Assembly (NCBI RefSeq): GCF_012034935.1
Contig: NZ_JAATEN010000009.1
Location: forward strand, 155,935 to 219,934
Reading direction: 5' to 3'
Origin: Streptomyces zingiberis
Lineage (GTDB): Bacteria > Actinomycetota > Actinomycetes > Streptomycetales > Streptomycetaceae
Length of the DNA stretch: 64,000 bases
This document shows, one piece after another, positions 8,805 through 17,073 of this stretch; the first letter of the stretch is position 1; each line of letters starts with the position of its first letter. The position numbers and the translations under genes are program-made. The notes beneath the pieces were generated by a model. That model was not told where the DNA came from and made no database searches. It worked only from the letters and a program-made list of their open reading frames with translations.

Positions 8805-8935
8805 CTCCTCGGTGTTGGTGTCCCGCGCTTACCCGGGCCGGGGCCGGCCATGCGGCGCGGGGAGCCCCACTGCCATGATCAGCCGGATGGGGCAGCCGCA
8901 ACCCGCGGGCGCGGGGAGCGGCCCGGGCGTCAGGG

Positions 8936-9424
8936 TCAGGACGACGGCGGCGGTTCGGCCGCGGCGGTCCCGGGGGCGGCGATCCGCAGCAGCAGCGCGT
9001 GCAGGGTGCGCCGGTCCGGCTCGTCCAGCGGGCCGAGCAGCTCGTCGCGGACCCGGCGGCTGGAATCCTCCGCCCTGCGGAGGAAGTCCCGGCCCCCCTC
9101 GGTGAGCACCACGATGCGGCTCCGGCGGTCGGTGGGGGAGGGGCGCCGCTCCGCCAGTCCGCGGCACTCCAGGTCGTCGACGAGGCCCACGATGGCGCTG
9201 GGGTCGTACCCCAGGCGGGTGCTCAGCTCCCGCTGGAGCGCTCCTTCCACGGTCGCCAGGAAGCGCATCATCGCGTAATGGCGCAGCCGCAGCCCCGACT
9301 CCTGGAGGGTCGCGTTGAACAACTGTCCCGAGCGCAGACCGAGGCGGTAGAGCAGGTATCCGGTGTCGGCGTGGAGCGAGCGCATCCACGGCTCGTCACC
9401 GTCCACGACGCCGGCGGCGGGCAT
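8936..9424 (-). CDS. MarR-family transcriptional regulator
   Basis: Winged-helix dimeric regulator of 162 residues from the ATG at 9424 (MPAAGVVDGDEP). The DNA-binding region reads GLRLRHYAMMRFLATVEG, LSTRLGYDPSAIVGLVDDLECRGL and the wing RRPSPTDRRSRIVVLTEGG. It is divergent from an MHS-family transporter, so it probably controls that transporter in response to the transported acid or a relative (inference). The frame stays open upstream to 9562, but that extension lacks a ribosome site. Two direct repeats at 9544-9568 are candidate operator half-sites. Confidence 0.88.
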   Translation of the reverse strand: MPAAGVVDGDEPWMRSLHADTGYLLYRLGLRSGQLFNATLQESGLRLRHYAMMRFLATVEGALQRELSTRLGYDPSAIVGLVDDLECRGLAERRPSPTDRRSRIVVLTEGGRDFLRRAEDSSRRVRDELLGPLDEPDRRTLHALLLRIAAPGTAAAEPPPSS

Positions 9425-9543
9425 CGACGCGGTCTCTGGCGGTGTGCTGGTGATGGCTGTCTCCCCCCCCCGGCGGCCTCTGCGGGGCCCTGGCGGTACG
9501 GCTCCCTGACCTCTCCAGCATGCGGCATGGGCGAGGGCTGACA

Positions 9544-9568
9544 CAACTATTGACGACGCCAATTATTG
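9544..9568. promoter_or_regulatory. Direct repeats CAACTATTG / CAATTATTG
   Basis: Two nine-base elements differing at one base (9544-9552 and 9560-9568) are spaced 16 bp apart, in an AT-rich patch between the divergent MarR and MHS transporter genes. Each is close to a palindrome. A TTGACG hexamer overlaps the first. They could be MarR binding sites covering a promoter. Confidence 0.4.
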
Positions 9569-9767
9569 CTCCTACCTTCCAAGACGCCGACGGGACACCG
9601 GCCGGCCGGTTCCGGCGGGTGGCGGGCCCACACCCCGCGGCGCGCTCCGGCCTGTCCGTCTCCCCGCCGGCCGTCCCCGGCCGTGCGGTCCCCGCCCGGC
9701 CCGCCGCCGTCGTGCCCGCGCCGTCCCCGCTTTCTCCCGCGTCTCCGTCCTCCCTTAGGTGGCGACC

Positions 9768-11171
9768 ATGACCAGCACCTCGTCCCCGACCCCGCCCCCG
9801 GCCCCGCCGTCCGGCGCGGCGGGCGATCCCCAGCAGCTCCGGCGCGCCGTCGCCTCCAGCTTCATCGGCAGCGTCATCGAGTACTACGACTTCCTGCTGT
9901 ACGGGACGGCGTCCGCCGTCGTCTTCAACCAGATCTTCTTCTCCGACCTCGACCCGCTGGCCGGCACCGTGGCCAGCTTCGGCACCTTCGCGGTGGGGTA
10001 CCTGGCGCGCCCGTTGGGCGGACTGGTGTTCGGGCACTTCGGTGACCGCCTCGGACGCAAACAGATGCTGGTGATCACCATGGTCCTCATGGGGGTGGCG
10101 AGCTTCCTCATCGGCTGTCTGCCCACCTCCGAGCAGATCGGCAGCTGGGCCGCCGTGCTGCTGGTGATCCTCCGCGTGGTCCAGGGCGTGGCCGTCGGCG
10201 GCGAGTGGGGTGGTGCCGTCCTGGTGTCGGCCGAACACGCCAGGACCAGGCGCGGCCTGTGGGCCAGCTTCACCAACGCCGGCGCACCGTGCGGCATGGT
10301 GCTCTCCACGGCCGCGTTCACCGCCACCTCCTCGCTCACCGGCGACGAGCAGTTCCTCGCCTGGGGCTGGCGGATCCCCTTCCTGCTCAGCGCCGTGCTG
10401 CTGGGGGTCGGCCTCTTCGTCCGGCTGAAGGTGGCCGAGACCCCGGTCTTCACGGCGGCGGCCGGCGAGGCGGCCTCCGCGTCCGCGCCGCGCCCGCAGC
10501 TGCCGCTGCTCGACGTCCTGCGGAACCACCCGCGCAACCTGCTGCTCGCGGTCGGGGTCGGGCTCGGCGCCTTCGTGGCCCAGGGGGCGCTGACCACCTA
10601 CCTGATCGCCTACGCCGTGCAGGCGGGACAGCCACGGCAGGCCGTGCTCAACGCGCTCACCCTCTCCTCGGCACTCGCCGTCATCGGAATCCTCGGCTGG
10701 TCGGCGCTGTCCGACCGGGTCGGCCGCCGCCCCGTCGTGCTGAGCGGGGCGGTCCTCATGGGCGCCTTCTCCTTCGCCCTCTTCCCCCTCGTGGACTCCG
10801 GGAGCGTCGCGCTCCTCACGCTCGCGGTGGTCGTCGGCCAGTCCGTCCTCCATCCGATGATGTACGGCCCGCTGGCCGCCCTCTGCACGGAGCTGTTCTC
10901 CACCCGCAGCCGGTACACCGGTGCCTCGCTCGGCTACCAGCTCGCCGGCATGGGGGCCGGTTTCGGTCCGCTGATCTTCGCCGAGGTGCAGCGGGCCTCC
11001 TCGGGCGGCGGAGGGACCCTGATCTCCCTGGTGATGGCCGGCTTCTGCCTTCTCACCGTGGTCAGCGTGGCTCTGCTGCACGAGACCGGCGGCCGGTCGC
11101 TGGACGACCGGGAGAACGCCGGGGCCGGGGCCGCGGGCACCCCCGCGGACCTCGTCCGGCCGGCGGACTGA
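9768..11171 (+). CDS. MFS transporter, metabolite:H+ symporter (MHS) family
   Basis: Inner-membrane carrier of 467 residues with about 12 hydrophobic helices. The MHS signatures are SSFIGSVIEYYDFLLYG at the start of helix 1, and the cytoplasmic loop RPLGGLVFGHFGDRLGRK between helices 2 and 3, repeated as SDRVGRRPVV in the second half. Members import organic acids, betaines or aromatic acids with protons. ATG at 9768 is preferred over the in-frame GTG at 9759, since TTAGGTGG lies just before it. It is divergent from a MarR regulator, which suggests substrate-induced expression. Confidence 0.88.
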   Translation: MTSTSSPTPPPAPPSGAAGDPQQLRRAVASSFIGSVIEYYDFLLYGTASAVVFNQIFFSDLDPLAGTVASFGTFAVGYLARPLGGLVFGHFGDRLGRKQMLVITMVLMGVASFLIGCLPTSEQIGSWAAVLLVILRVVQGVAVGGEWGGAVLVSAEHARTRRGLWASFTNAGAPCGMVLSTAAFTATSSLTGDEQFLAWGWRIPFLLSAVLLGVGLFVRLKVAETPVFTAAAGEAASASAPRPQLPLLDVLRNHPRNLLLAVGVGLGAFVAQGALTTYLIAYAVQAGQPRQAVLNALTLSSALAVIGILGWSALSDRVGRRPVVLSGAVLMGAFSFALFPLVDSGSVALLTLAVVVGQSVLHPMMYGPLAALCTELFSTRSRYTGASLGYQLAGMGAGFGPLIFAEVQRASSGGGGTLISLVMAGFCLLTVVSVALLHETGGRSLDDRENAGAGAAGTPADLVRPAD

Positions 11172-11256
11172 CCGGACGGCGGCCGCCGTCCCGCCCCGCG
11201 CCCGCTCCGGGGCACCTACCAGGTTCGGGCCGGTGGGTGCCCCGGTCCGCGTCCCG

Positions 11257-11290
11257 CGGGTGCCTCCCGCCCCGGGCGGGGAGGCACCCG
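11257..11290. terminator. Hairpin between transporter and protease genes
   Basis: A 12-bp stem (11257-11268 with 11279-11290) lies about 85 bases after the transporter stop. The rest of the 290-base gap holds no gene that I can support. Confidence 0.6.
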
Positions 11291-11461
11291 CCGAGCCGGG
11301 CGCGGCGGGTGAGCGGCCCCGCGGCGCGACCGCCCCCGCACCCCGCCCTGCGTCCGCTCCGGCCGGACCCTGGCGAGGGCGGAGCGCGCCGGCGGGGTTC
11401 GTCCGGCCTCCCTGGGTACCCGGGACCTCCGCCGACCGTCTGGGAACCGGAGGTCACCGCC

Positions 11462-12604
11462 GTGGGGCAGACGTTTACGCTGGGACGGCTGGCCGGTGTC
11501 CGCATCGGCGTGAACTGGAGCGTCCTGGTCATCCTGGCGCTCATCACCGTGGGCCTCGCCCGCGGGCGCTTCCCCGTGACCCACCCGGAGGCCCCCGCCT
11601 GGGCGGCCTGGGTGGCAGCCGCCCTCACCGCCGTCGCCTTCCTGCTCTCCCTGCTGGCCCACGAGCTGTCGCACGCCGTGGTGGCGCGCCGGCACGTTGT
11701 GGCCGTGGACAGCATCACCCTGTGGCTCCTGGGCGGGGTGGCGCGGTTGCGGAGCGAGGCACCGGACCCGCGGGCCGAAATGCGCATCGCGGGCGCGGGT
11801 CCCCTGGTCAGCCTGGTGCTCGGCGGGCTGTTCGCCGGACTGGCGGTGCTGCTGCGGATCGCCTCCGGGCCGGGTCTGGCCGCCGACGCGGTGGCCTGGC
11901 TCGCGGCGATGAACGTGCTGCTCGCCGTCTTCAACGTGCTTCCCGCGGCGCCGCTGGACGGCGGGCGGCTGCTGCGCGCACTGGTCTGGTGGCGCACGGG
12001 TGACCAGGTACGTGCCACCCTCGCCGCGACCACGGCGGGCCGCGCGCTGGGCTGGGCGCTGGTCGCCCTGGGCCTTTTCCTGGTGCTCACCGGCGGCGGT
12101 CTCGGTGGCCTCTGGCTCGCCCTGATCGGCTGGTTCCTGATCGCTGCCGCCACGGCCGAAGGGGGAGAGGCCCGCCTGCGGGAGACCCTCTCCGGGGTCT
12201 CGGTGGGCCAGGCGATGAGCGGGGACCCCGTCACCGCCCCAGCCTCCGCCACCGTCGCCGACCTGCTGGAGGGCCCCGCGTACCGGTACCGGCACTCGGC
12301 CTTCCCCGTCACCCGCGACGGCGGGGAGCCGGTGGGGCTGGTGACGCTCCACCGGGCCCGGGAGATCCCCGGTGAGCGGCGCGACTCCGTCCGGCTCACC
12401 GAGGCGATGCTGCCGCTGGACGAGGTCCCCACCGCCGCACCCGGGGATCCGCTCGCCGCGCTCCTGCCGCGCCTGGAGGCCGCGCCCACCCGCCGGGCGC
12501 TGGTGCTGGAGGACGGACGGCTCGTGGGCATCGTCTCCTCCGCCGACATCAGCCGGGTCACCGCGTGGCTGACCTCTCCGGCGCCCGGCGGGACCCCTCG
12601 CTGA
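11462..12604 (+). CDS. M50 (site-2 type) membrane metalloprotease with CBS pair
   Basis: Intramembrane zinc protease of 380 residues. The active-site HELSH (His67-Glu68-His71) sits in a hydrophobic helix, and the third ligand Asp166 lies in PLDGGRLLRAL. About six membrane helices are followed from residue 248 by two CBS motifs (VGQAMSGDPVTAPASATVAD... and ...LVGIVSSADISRV) that may bind adenine nucleotides and gate activity. S2P-like enzymes of this architecture cleave membrane-bound anti-sigma factors or signal peptides, but no substrate gene is adjacent. GTG at 11462 lies eight bases after GGAGG; the frame is open far upstream, but only antisense to other signals. Confidence 0.9.
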   Translation: MGQTFTLGRLAGVRIGVNWSVLVILALITVGLARGRFPVTHPEAPAWAAWVAAALTAVAFLLSLLAHELSHAVVARRHVVAVDSITLWLLGGVARLRSEAPDPRAEMRIAGAGPLVSLVLGGLFAGLAVLLRIASGPGLAADAVAWLAAMNVLLAVFNVLPAAPLDGGRLLRALVWWRTGDQVRATLAATTAGRALGWALVALGLFLVLTGGGLGGLWLALIGWFLIAAATAEGGEARLRETLSGVSVGQAMSGDPVTAPASATVADLLEGPAYRYRHSAFPVTRDGGEPVGLVTLHRAREIPGERRDSVRLTEAMLPLDEVPTAAPGDPLAALLPRLEAAPTRRALVLEDGRLVGIVSSADISRVTAWLTSPAPGGTPR

Positions 12605-12693
12605 CGGAGCCTCACCTTGCGCGGGTGAACCGCCCCGGCCTGGGCAGGAGGGGGTAAATGATCTTTATCGGCACTCCAGGGGGGAGTTCGTGC

Positions 12694-13527
12694 ATGGCCA
12701 CACCCGTACGCCGTGACCCGGCCGCCGGGTCCGTCCGGCCGGTCCGATCGGACCGATCGGACCGGTTCGTCCCGTCCGTGCGGTCCGCCGGATCCGCCGC
12801 CCGCCGCGGCCGGCCGGTGCCGCTCGGCCGGCTGGCCGCTCCGCTGGGTTTGGTGGTCATCCTGGTCTGCGGCGCGGGGCTGATGCTGTGGCAACTCGTC
12901 CAGGCCCCGTCGGGGCGGTCGGCCATCGCCGCCGGTGGCGTGCTCCTCGCCGCCCTGGCCGCCGCCTTGACGTGGGGCAGGCGCCGGGAGAGGCGGCGGA
13001 CGGTGGCCGCCGGGCCGGAGGAGGGGGAGATACCGGAGGCCGAGGCGCTGGTGGAACTCCTGCCCGATCTGCACCCCCGGCCCGGCGCGGAGCCGTACCC
13101 CGGGGAGTGGGCCCGGACGCCGGCCGGGCCGGGGCCGGAACTCGTCGCGGTCGACGACGCGATGGACGCCTACGCCTTCGAGCAGGCCGTGGCGGCGCTG
13201 TGCGTCCGTGACGGCTGCCGGGAGGTCTCGGTCGCCGGCGGGGCGGGCGACCTCGGCGCCGACGTGCTGGCCGTCTGTCCCGACGGACGGCGCGTCGTCA
13301 TCCAGTGCAAGCGATACCGCGACACGAACAAGGTCGGTTCCGAGGACCTCCAGCGGTTCGGCGGCACCTGCTTCACCGTGCACGAGGCCGACATCGCCGT
13401 CCTGGTGACCACCAGCTCCTTCACCGGACCCGCGGTGGACTACGCCGGGCGGACCGGGATCCGCTGCGTCGACGGAGAGGCCCTGGCCGCCTGGACGGAC
13501 CAGGCCTGCCCACCCCCCTGGGAGTGA
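12694..13527 (+). CDS. Membrane-anchored Mrr-like restriction endonuclease-fold protein
   Basis: Protein of 277 residues with a basic N-terminal tail, two hydrophobic helices (about 50-90) and a C-terminal Mrr_cat domain. Nuclease-fold residues are visible as Asp190 in GDLGADVLAV and Gln204-x-Lys206 in VIQCKRY, the PD-(D/E)xK pattern in its Mrr form. The end VTTSSFTGPAVDYAGRTGIRCVDGEAL is typical of this family. Mrr proteins cleave modified or foreign DNA; membrane-tethered versions are found in actinobacteria without a tested role. ATG at 12694 follows GGGGGGAG. The M50 gene ends 90 bases upstream. Confidence 0.8.
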   Translation: MATPVRRDPAAGSVRPVRSDRSDRFVPSVRSAGSAARRGRPVPLGRLAAPLGLVVILVCGAGLMLWQLVQAPSGRSAIAAGGVLLAALAAALTWGRRRERRRTVAAGPEEGEIPEAEALVELLPDLHPRPGAEPYPGEWARTPAGPGPELVAVDDAMDAYAFEQAVAALCVRDGCREVSVAGGAGDLGADVLAVCPDGRRVVIQCKRYRDTNKVGSEDLQRFGGTCFTVHEADIAVLVTTSSFTGPAVDYAGRTGIRCVDGEALAAWTDQACPPPWE

Positions 13528-13703
13528 CGGGCCCACCGCCCATGGTCATACACGGGAGAAAAACTACTTCGGCCGTTATAGACATCCGGAAGGGGTGGGG
13601 CTAACGTTTCTGGTGTGACCAGTGGTTCACGCCAGCAGCCCCAGCGCGGCAACGACGACCGCGCACGGCGTGTGAGAAACGATGCGCGCCGCAGGACGCC
13701 GCC

Positions 13704-13871
13704 GTGGTGCGGCTTTCGAAGATCACCGTGAGAGAGGAGCGCATCACCATCGGGATCACCCGGGCGGCGCCCCTCCCCGCCGGCCCGGATCCGGCAAGAC
13801 CCAGGAAGGGCAAGGTGGTCCTCGGTCGAGCAGTCAACGATCCCCGTGCCCCCGGCCACGCGGCCGGGTGA
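13704..13871 (+). CDS. Possible small basic protein (55 aa)
   Basis: A short frame from GTG at 13704 (VVRLSKITVREERITIGITR...) ends at the TGA at 13869-13871, just before two hairpins. The ribosome site is weak (AGGA). The 649-base gap from 13528 to 14176 otherwise holds nothing I can support apart from those hairpins. The open frame could be chance. Confidence 0.2.
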   Translation: MVRLSKITVREERITIGITRAAPLPAGPDPARPRKGKVVLGRAVNDPRAPGHAAG

Positions 13872-13885
13872 CGGAAAAAGAGAGA

Positions 13886-13958
13886 CACCGGCTGTCCCTG
13901 AGCCGGTGGATGGTGTTGTTTCCCTCGGGGCTCCGGTGCCGCACGGCACCGGAGCCCC
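13886..13958. terminator. Two successive hairpins
   Basis: The first has an 8-bp stem (13886-13893 with 13901-13908). The second has a perfect 14-bp stem (13927-13940 with 13945-13958) and a GCAC loop. They lie between a possible small plus-strand gene and the convergent LysR gene. Confidence 0.65.
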
Positions 13959-14176
13959 TCGTCGCGCGTCGCGCGAACCGGCGGCCGTGCACGGCGGTGG
14001 AACGGCCCGGCGCGGGACGGCCCGCCGGCAGGCCCCCGGCCGGCGACGGACGGTGCATCCAAGGCGAACGGAACTCCCGCCCCGATCAGGCCGGGAGCGC
14101 CGGCCGGCTCACCGCCGGCGGCCGGCCTCCGCCGTCGGCCGGGCGGCGGCGACCCGGCCAGGGCGCGGTGAACCCG

Positions 14177-15082
14177 TCACGCGGTTCCCGTCCCCGCCCG
14201 CAGATGTTCACGGGCGCGGCGCACCAGTGCCCGCCCCGCTGGGCCTGTCGGGCCGCCGGCCCGCCAGACGAAGGCCAGACGGCCCCGCAGTTCCGCACCG
14301 TCCTCAGTGGTGATCGGCAGGGTCCACAGACGGCTCGCGTGGGTGTCCGCGTAGATTCCGGGCAGCACCGCCGTCCCCAGCCCGCGCGCCGCCAGTTCGG
14401 CCACCACCGAAGGGTCACCGGCCTCCAGGGCGATCCGGGGGGAGACGCCGGCCGCCGCGCACGCCTCGTCCAGCCGGGCGCGCACCCCCGTGCCCGGCGG
14501 CAGACAGATCAGCGGGTGGTCCAGGAGGCCGGCCGGCGTCACACCGGTGGAGGCGGCCAGGGGATGGCCGGGAGCGACGGCGGCCACGATCGGCTGGTCG
14601 TCCACGACCTCGTACGCCAGGTCACCGGGGATCTCGGCGCCCACGCTGACCACCGCGGCGTCCAGCCGCCCCGTCCGCACGCCGTCCACCAGCGTATCGC
14701 TGGCCCCCTCCGAGAGGGTGATCTCCACGGCCGGATGGCGACGGTGGAAGTCCGCCAGCAGTCCCGGCAGATCGGCGGTGTGCGAGGTGACCGTGGCGAC
14801 CGCCACGCGACCTCGCAGCAGACCGGTCAGCTCCTCGACGGCGAGCCGGGCGCCCTCGGCGGCGGCCAGTGCCGCCCGGGCGTACGGGAGGACGGCCGCA
14901 CCCGCCTCGGTCAGCCGGATTCCGCGCCCGGAGCGGTCGAGCAGCTCCGCCCCCAGCTCCCTTTCCAGACGGCGGAGTTGCGCGCTGACCCCGGGTTGGG
15001 CCACATGCAGCCGGCCGGCGGCGCGGGTGATGTTGCCCTCCTCGGCCACGGCCACGAAGTAGGCGAATCGCCGCAGTTCCAT
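14177..15082 (-). CDS. LysR-family transcriptional regulator
   Basis: Regulator of 301 residues. The N-terminal helix-turn-helix reads FAYFVAVAEEGNITRAAGRLHVAQPGVSAQLRRLERELGA-type sequence (residues 5-45). A two-lobed effector domain follows, with VAVATVTSHTADLPGLLADF and GLGTAVLPGIYAD. LysR proteins usually control a divergent gene; here that is the SnoaL-like gene starting 115 bases away. A near-palindrome at 15106-15120 lies between them. The ATG at 15082 places the helix-turn-helix at the normal distance from the N-terminus. Effector unknown. Confidence 0.9.
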   Translation of the reverse strand: MELRRFAYFVAVAEEGNITRAAGRLHVAQPGVSAQLRRLERELGAELLDRSGRGIRLTEAGAAVLPYARAALAAAEGARLAVEELTGLLRGRVAVATVTSHTADLPGLLADFHRRHPAVEITLSEGASDTLVDGVRTGRLDAAVVSVGAEIPGDLAYEVVDDQPIVAAVAPGHPLAASTGVTPAGLLDHPLICLPPGTGVRARLDEACAAAGVSPRIALEAGDPSVVAELAARGLGTAVLPGIYADTHASRLWTLPITTEDGAELRGRLAFVWRAGGPTGPAGRALVRRAREHLRAGTGTA

Positions 15083-15105
15083 AAGCAGCAATTCTAGAGC
15101 CGAGA

Positions 15106-15120
15106 CCAAACCGGTCTTGG
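15106..15120. promoter_or_regulatory. Near-palindrome CCAAACCGGTCTTGG, candidate LysR site
   Basis: A 15-base element with a central CCGG and one mismatched pair lies in the 115-base region shared by the divergent LysR and SnoaL-like genes. Its location fits a LysR regulatory binding site. No binding evidence is available from sequence alone. Confidence 0.35.
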
Positions 15121-15196
15121 ACTTCTGCTGCCGCCCCGGCAGAGGCTGGTGCATGCCGGGCGCGGGATCCGGCGAGATCGAGAAACGGGAGCAGAG

Positions 15197-15613
15197 ATGC
15201 GGGACGACATGCGGGACGCGGCCCACGGCGAGCAGACGCGCGCGGGGGACCGGACGCGGGAGCGCGCCACCACCCCGGAGGACCTGACGCGGTTGTTCGT
15301 GGAGCGGGCCAACGCCCGGGACGCCGCCGGGCTGGCCGAGTTGTATACCACCGACGCGGTGCTCGCCTACCCGCCGGAAAGCCCCTCGGTGGGCCGGGAG
15401 GCGATCCGCGCCGCCTGCGAACAGATGCTCCGTCACGTGCCGCTGCCCTTCCTCCGGGAGGCGCCGCTGCCCACGGTGCGCTGTGGCGATCTGGCGCTGA
15501 CCTCCACCCGGTCCGGGGACGGCTCCGGCGTCCGGGTGCAGGTGGTGCGCCGTGAGCCGGACGGGAGCTGGCTGCGGGTCATCGACCGTCCGGAGGTGCC
15601 GGAGTCCTCCTGA
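15197..15613 (+). CDS. SnoaL/NTF2-like fold protein
   Basis: Small alpha+beta-barrel protein of 138 residues. The region LTRLFVERANARDAAGLAELYTTDAVLAYPPES followed by GREAIRAACEQML is the standard opening of NTF2-like/SnoaL-like proteins, which act as isomerases, cyclases or ligand-binding proteins. No catalytic Asp/His pair can be assigned with confidence. ATG at 15197 follows GGGAG by five bases. The gene is divergent from a LysR regulator that probably controls it. Confidence 0.75.
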   Translation: MRDDMRDAAHGEQTRAGDRTRERATTPEDLTRLFVERANARDAAGLAELYTTDAVLAYPPESPSVGREAIRAACEQMLRHVPLPFLREAPLPTVRCGDLALTSTRSGDGSGVRVQVVRREPDGSWLRVIDRPEVPESS

Positions 15614-15641
15614 CCGGGCCGGCCGCGCCCCGCGGGATCGG

Positions 15642-15788
15642 TCAGGCGGTGCCGGAGTCCGGCAGGGTGAGGGAGCCGTCCCCGGCGAGGGGGACACCGG
15701 GGGTGTGGGCGATCGCCCAAGGGCGGCCGCCGGGGCCGGTGCGGCCGCCCGCGGCACACCCGGTGGGCCCTGCCGGTGGTCGCGGCAC
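15642..15788 (-). CDS. Possible small protein (48 aa)
   Basis: A short frame from GTG at 15788, with GGAGG four bases upstream, ends ...PWAIAHTPGVPLAGDGSLTLPDSGTA. Composition and ribosome site look better than chance, but I do not recognise it. It sits in the 311-base gap downstream of the cobalamin-sensor gene on the same strand, so it could be the last member of that operon. Confidence 0.3.
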   Translation of the reverse strand: MPRPPAGPTGCAAGGRTGPGGRPWAIAHTPGVPLAGDGSLTLPDSGTA

Positions 15789-15924
15789 GTCACCTCCCCG
15801 GCCGGACGCACGCGGGCCCCGGCGCCGCCACCGGCCCACCCGGTGGCGCGGCCCGGGCCGCCGGCTCATCGAGCGGTGCCCGCCGGGCCGCCTCCGTTCC
15901 GGTGGCCCGCCGTCCGCGGGGGTG

Positions 15925-17073
15925 TCAGGTCCCGGCGGTGGCCGGGGTGCCCGCCCCGGGCGCGTCCGTCTCCGGTGCGGCGGTGTCCAGCGCCCGGCGG
16001 GCCTCGGCGAGCATTCCGAGGGCGCGGGGGAAGTTGTGGAGCAACCCGGCCAGTACATCGAGCGTGGGCCCGAGCGTCGTGGCCGGAACGCCGCGGGCGG
16101 TGAGGATGGAGCCGGTCCAGACCAGGAATCCGGTGAAGAGCCCGGCGTCACCCGTGTAGAGGGCGGTGGTGAGGAAGTCCACGATGTGCGCGATGTCCTC
16201 GGCGGTGTGCTGCCGCTGCCGGTCGGTGTAGTCGCGCATCGCCGGGATACGGGCCTCCAGCGCCGCGAGGGTGTCCCGTACCAGCTGGGTCGAGGTCCGG
16301 CTGACCAGGGTGTACTCCTGGTCGGCGAGGTGGGGCAGGAGGTCGACGGGGTGGCGCCCGGAGACCGCGGGATCGGCCGGGGCCAGGCCCCGGGCGAGCT
16401 GGTCCGCGGCGCGGCGGGCGTCCGGCGCCCAGGCGTCCGCGCCGAGCAGCCGCGCGTACCGGCCGTCGGGGCCGAACGCTGCGCCCCCGGCCAGCACCGG
16501 CACGCCGGTCGCCTGGCAGGCGGTGATGGTCGCGTGCGCGGTGGGCAGCCGGGTGGGGATCGACCCGGAGAGGGCGACCGCGTCCGGCCCGGTGAGGTGG
16601 AGGTGCGCGATCAGATGGGGCGCGGGCACCTGGGCGCCCAGGAAGTCGACCTTCCAGCCGCGTAGCCGCAGCACCTCCGCGAGCAGCCGGGCGGGCAGCG
16701 CATGCCACTCGCCGTCCACGCAGGCCACGGTGATTCCGCCGCGCACGGGCCGGCGGCGGCTCGCCGGGTGGAGCGCCACGGCGGCGACGACCCGGTCGTT
16801 GACGGCGGTGGCCGCGTGTTCCTGTGCCACGGTCATGCGGTTGGCGGCCCACTCCTGGCCCACCCGGGCCTGCACGGGTGCGACGGCGTCGAGGAGGACG
16901 CTCTCCGGGTCCGTCCCCGCGGAGAGCGCCCGCGTCACCGCGTCGACCGCCGTGTACTCGTCACCGTCGGCCACCGCCCGCCACAGCTGTTCGGCGAGCG
17001 GTTCACCGCCTTCGGGTTCCTGGGCGGCGGGCTCGGGACGGGGGGAGTGGGGGGAGTGGGGGGACGCGGTCAT
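15925..17073 (-). CDS. Stand-alone cobalamin-binding sensor with CarH-type W-x9-EH motif
   Basis: Protein of 382 residues. A helical cap domain (about 25-105) carries W75-x9-E85-H86, the motif that covers adenosylcobalamin in the CarH/LitR light sensors. A Rossmann-like B12 domain (110-235) has GEWH with His124 as candidate lower ligand; the usual G of ExxHxxG is replaced by Pro127. The remaining helical domain (240-375, including ...HIVDFLTTALYTGDAGLFTG) resembles globin-like or RsbR-type sensor helices. No MerR DNA-binding domain is present, so it should act through a protein partner. ATG at 17073 overlaps the stop of the upstream phosphatase gene (ATGA), implying coupled translation. Confidence 0.85.
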   Translation of the reverse strand: MTASPHSPHSPRPEPAAQEPEGGEPLAEQLWRAVADGDEYTAVDAVTRALSAGTDPESVLLDAVAPVQARVGQEWAANRMTVAQEHAATAVNDRVVAAVALHPASRRRPVRGGITVACVDGEWHALPARLLAEVLRLRGWKVDFLGAQVPAPHLIAHLHLTGPDAVALSGSIPTRLPTAHATITACQATGVPVLAGGAAFGPDGRYARLLGADAWAPDARRAADQLARGLAPADPAVSGRHPVDLLPHLADQEYTLVSRTSTQLVRDTLAALEARIPAMRDYTDRQRQHTAEDIAHIVDFLTTALYTGDAGLFTGFLVWTGSILTARGVPATTLGPTLDVLAGLLHNFPRALGMLAEARRALDTAAPETDAPGAGTPATAGT

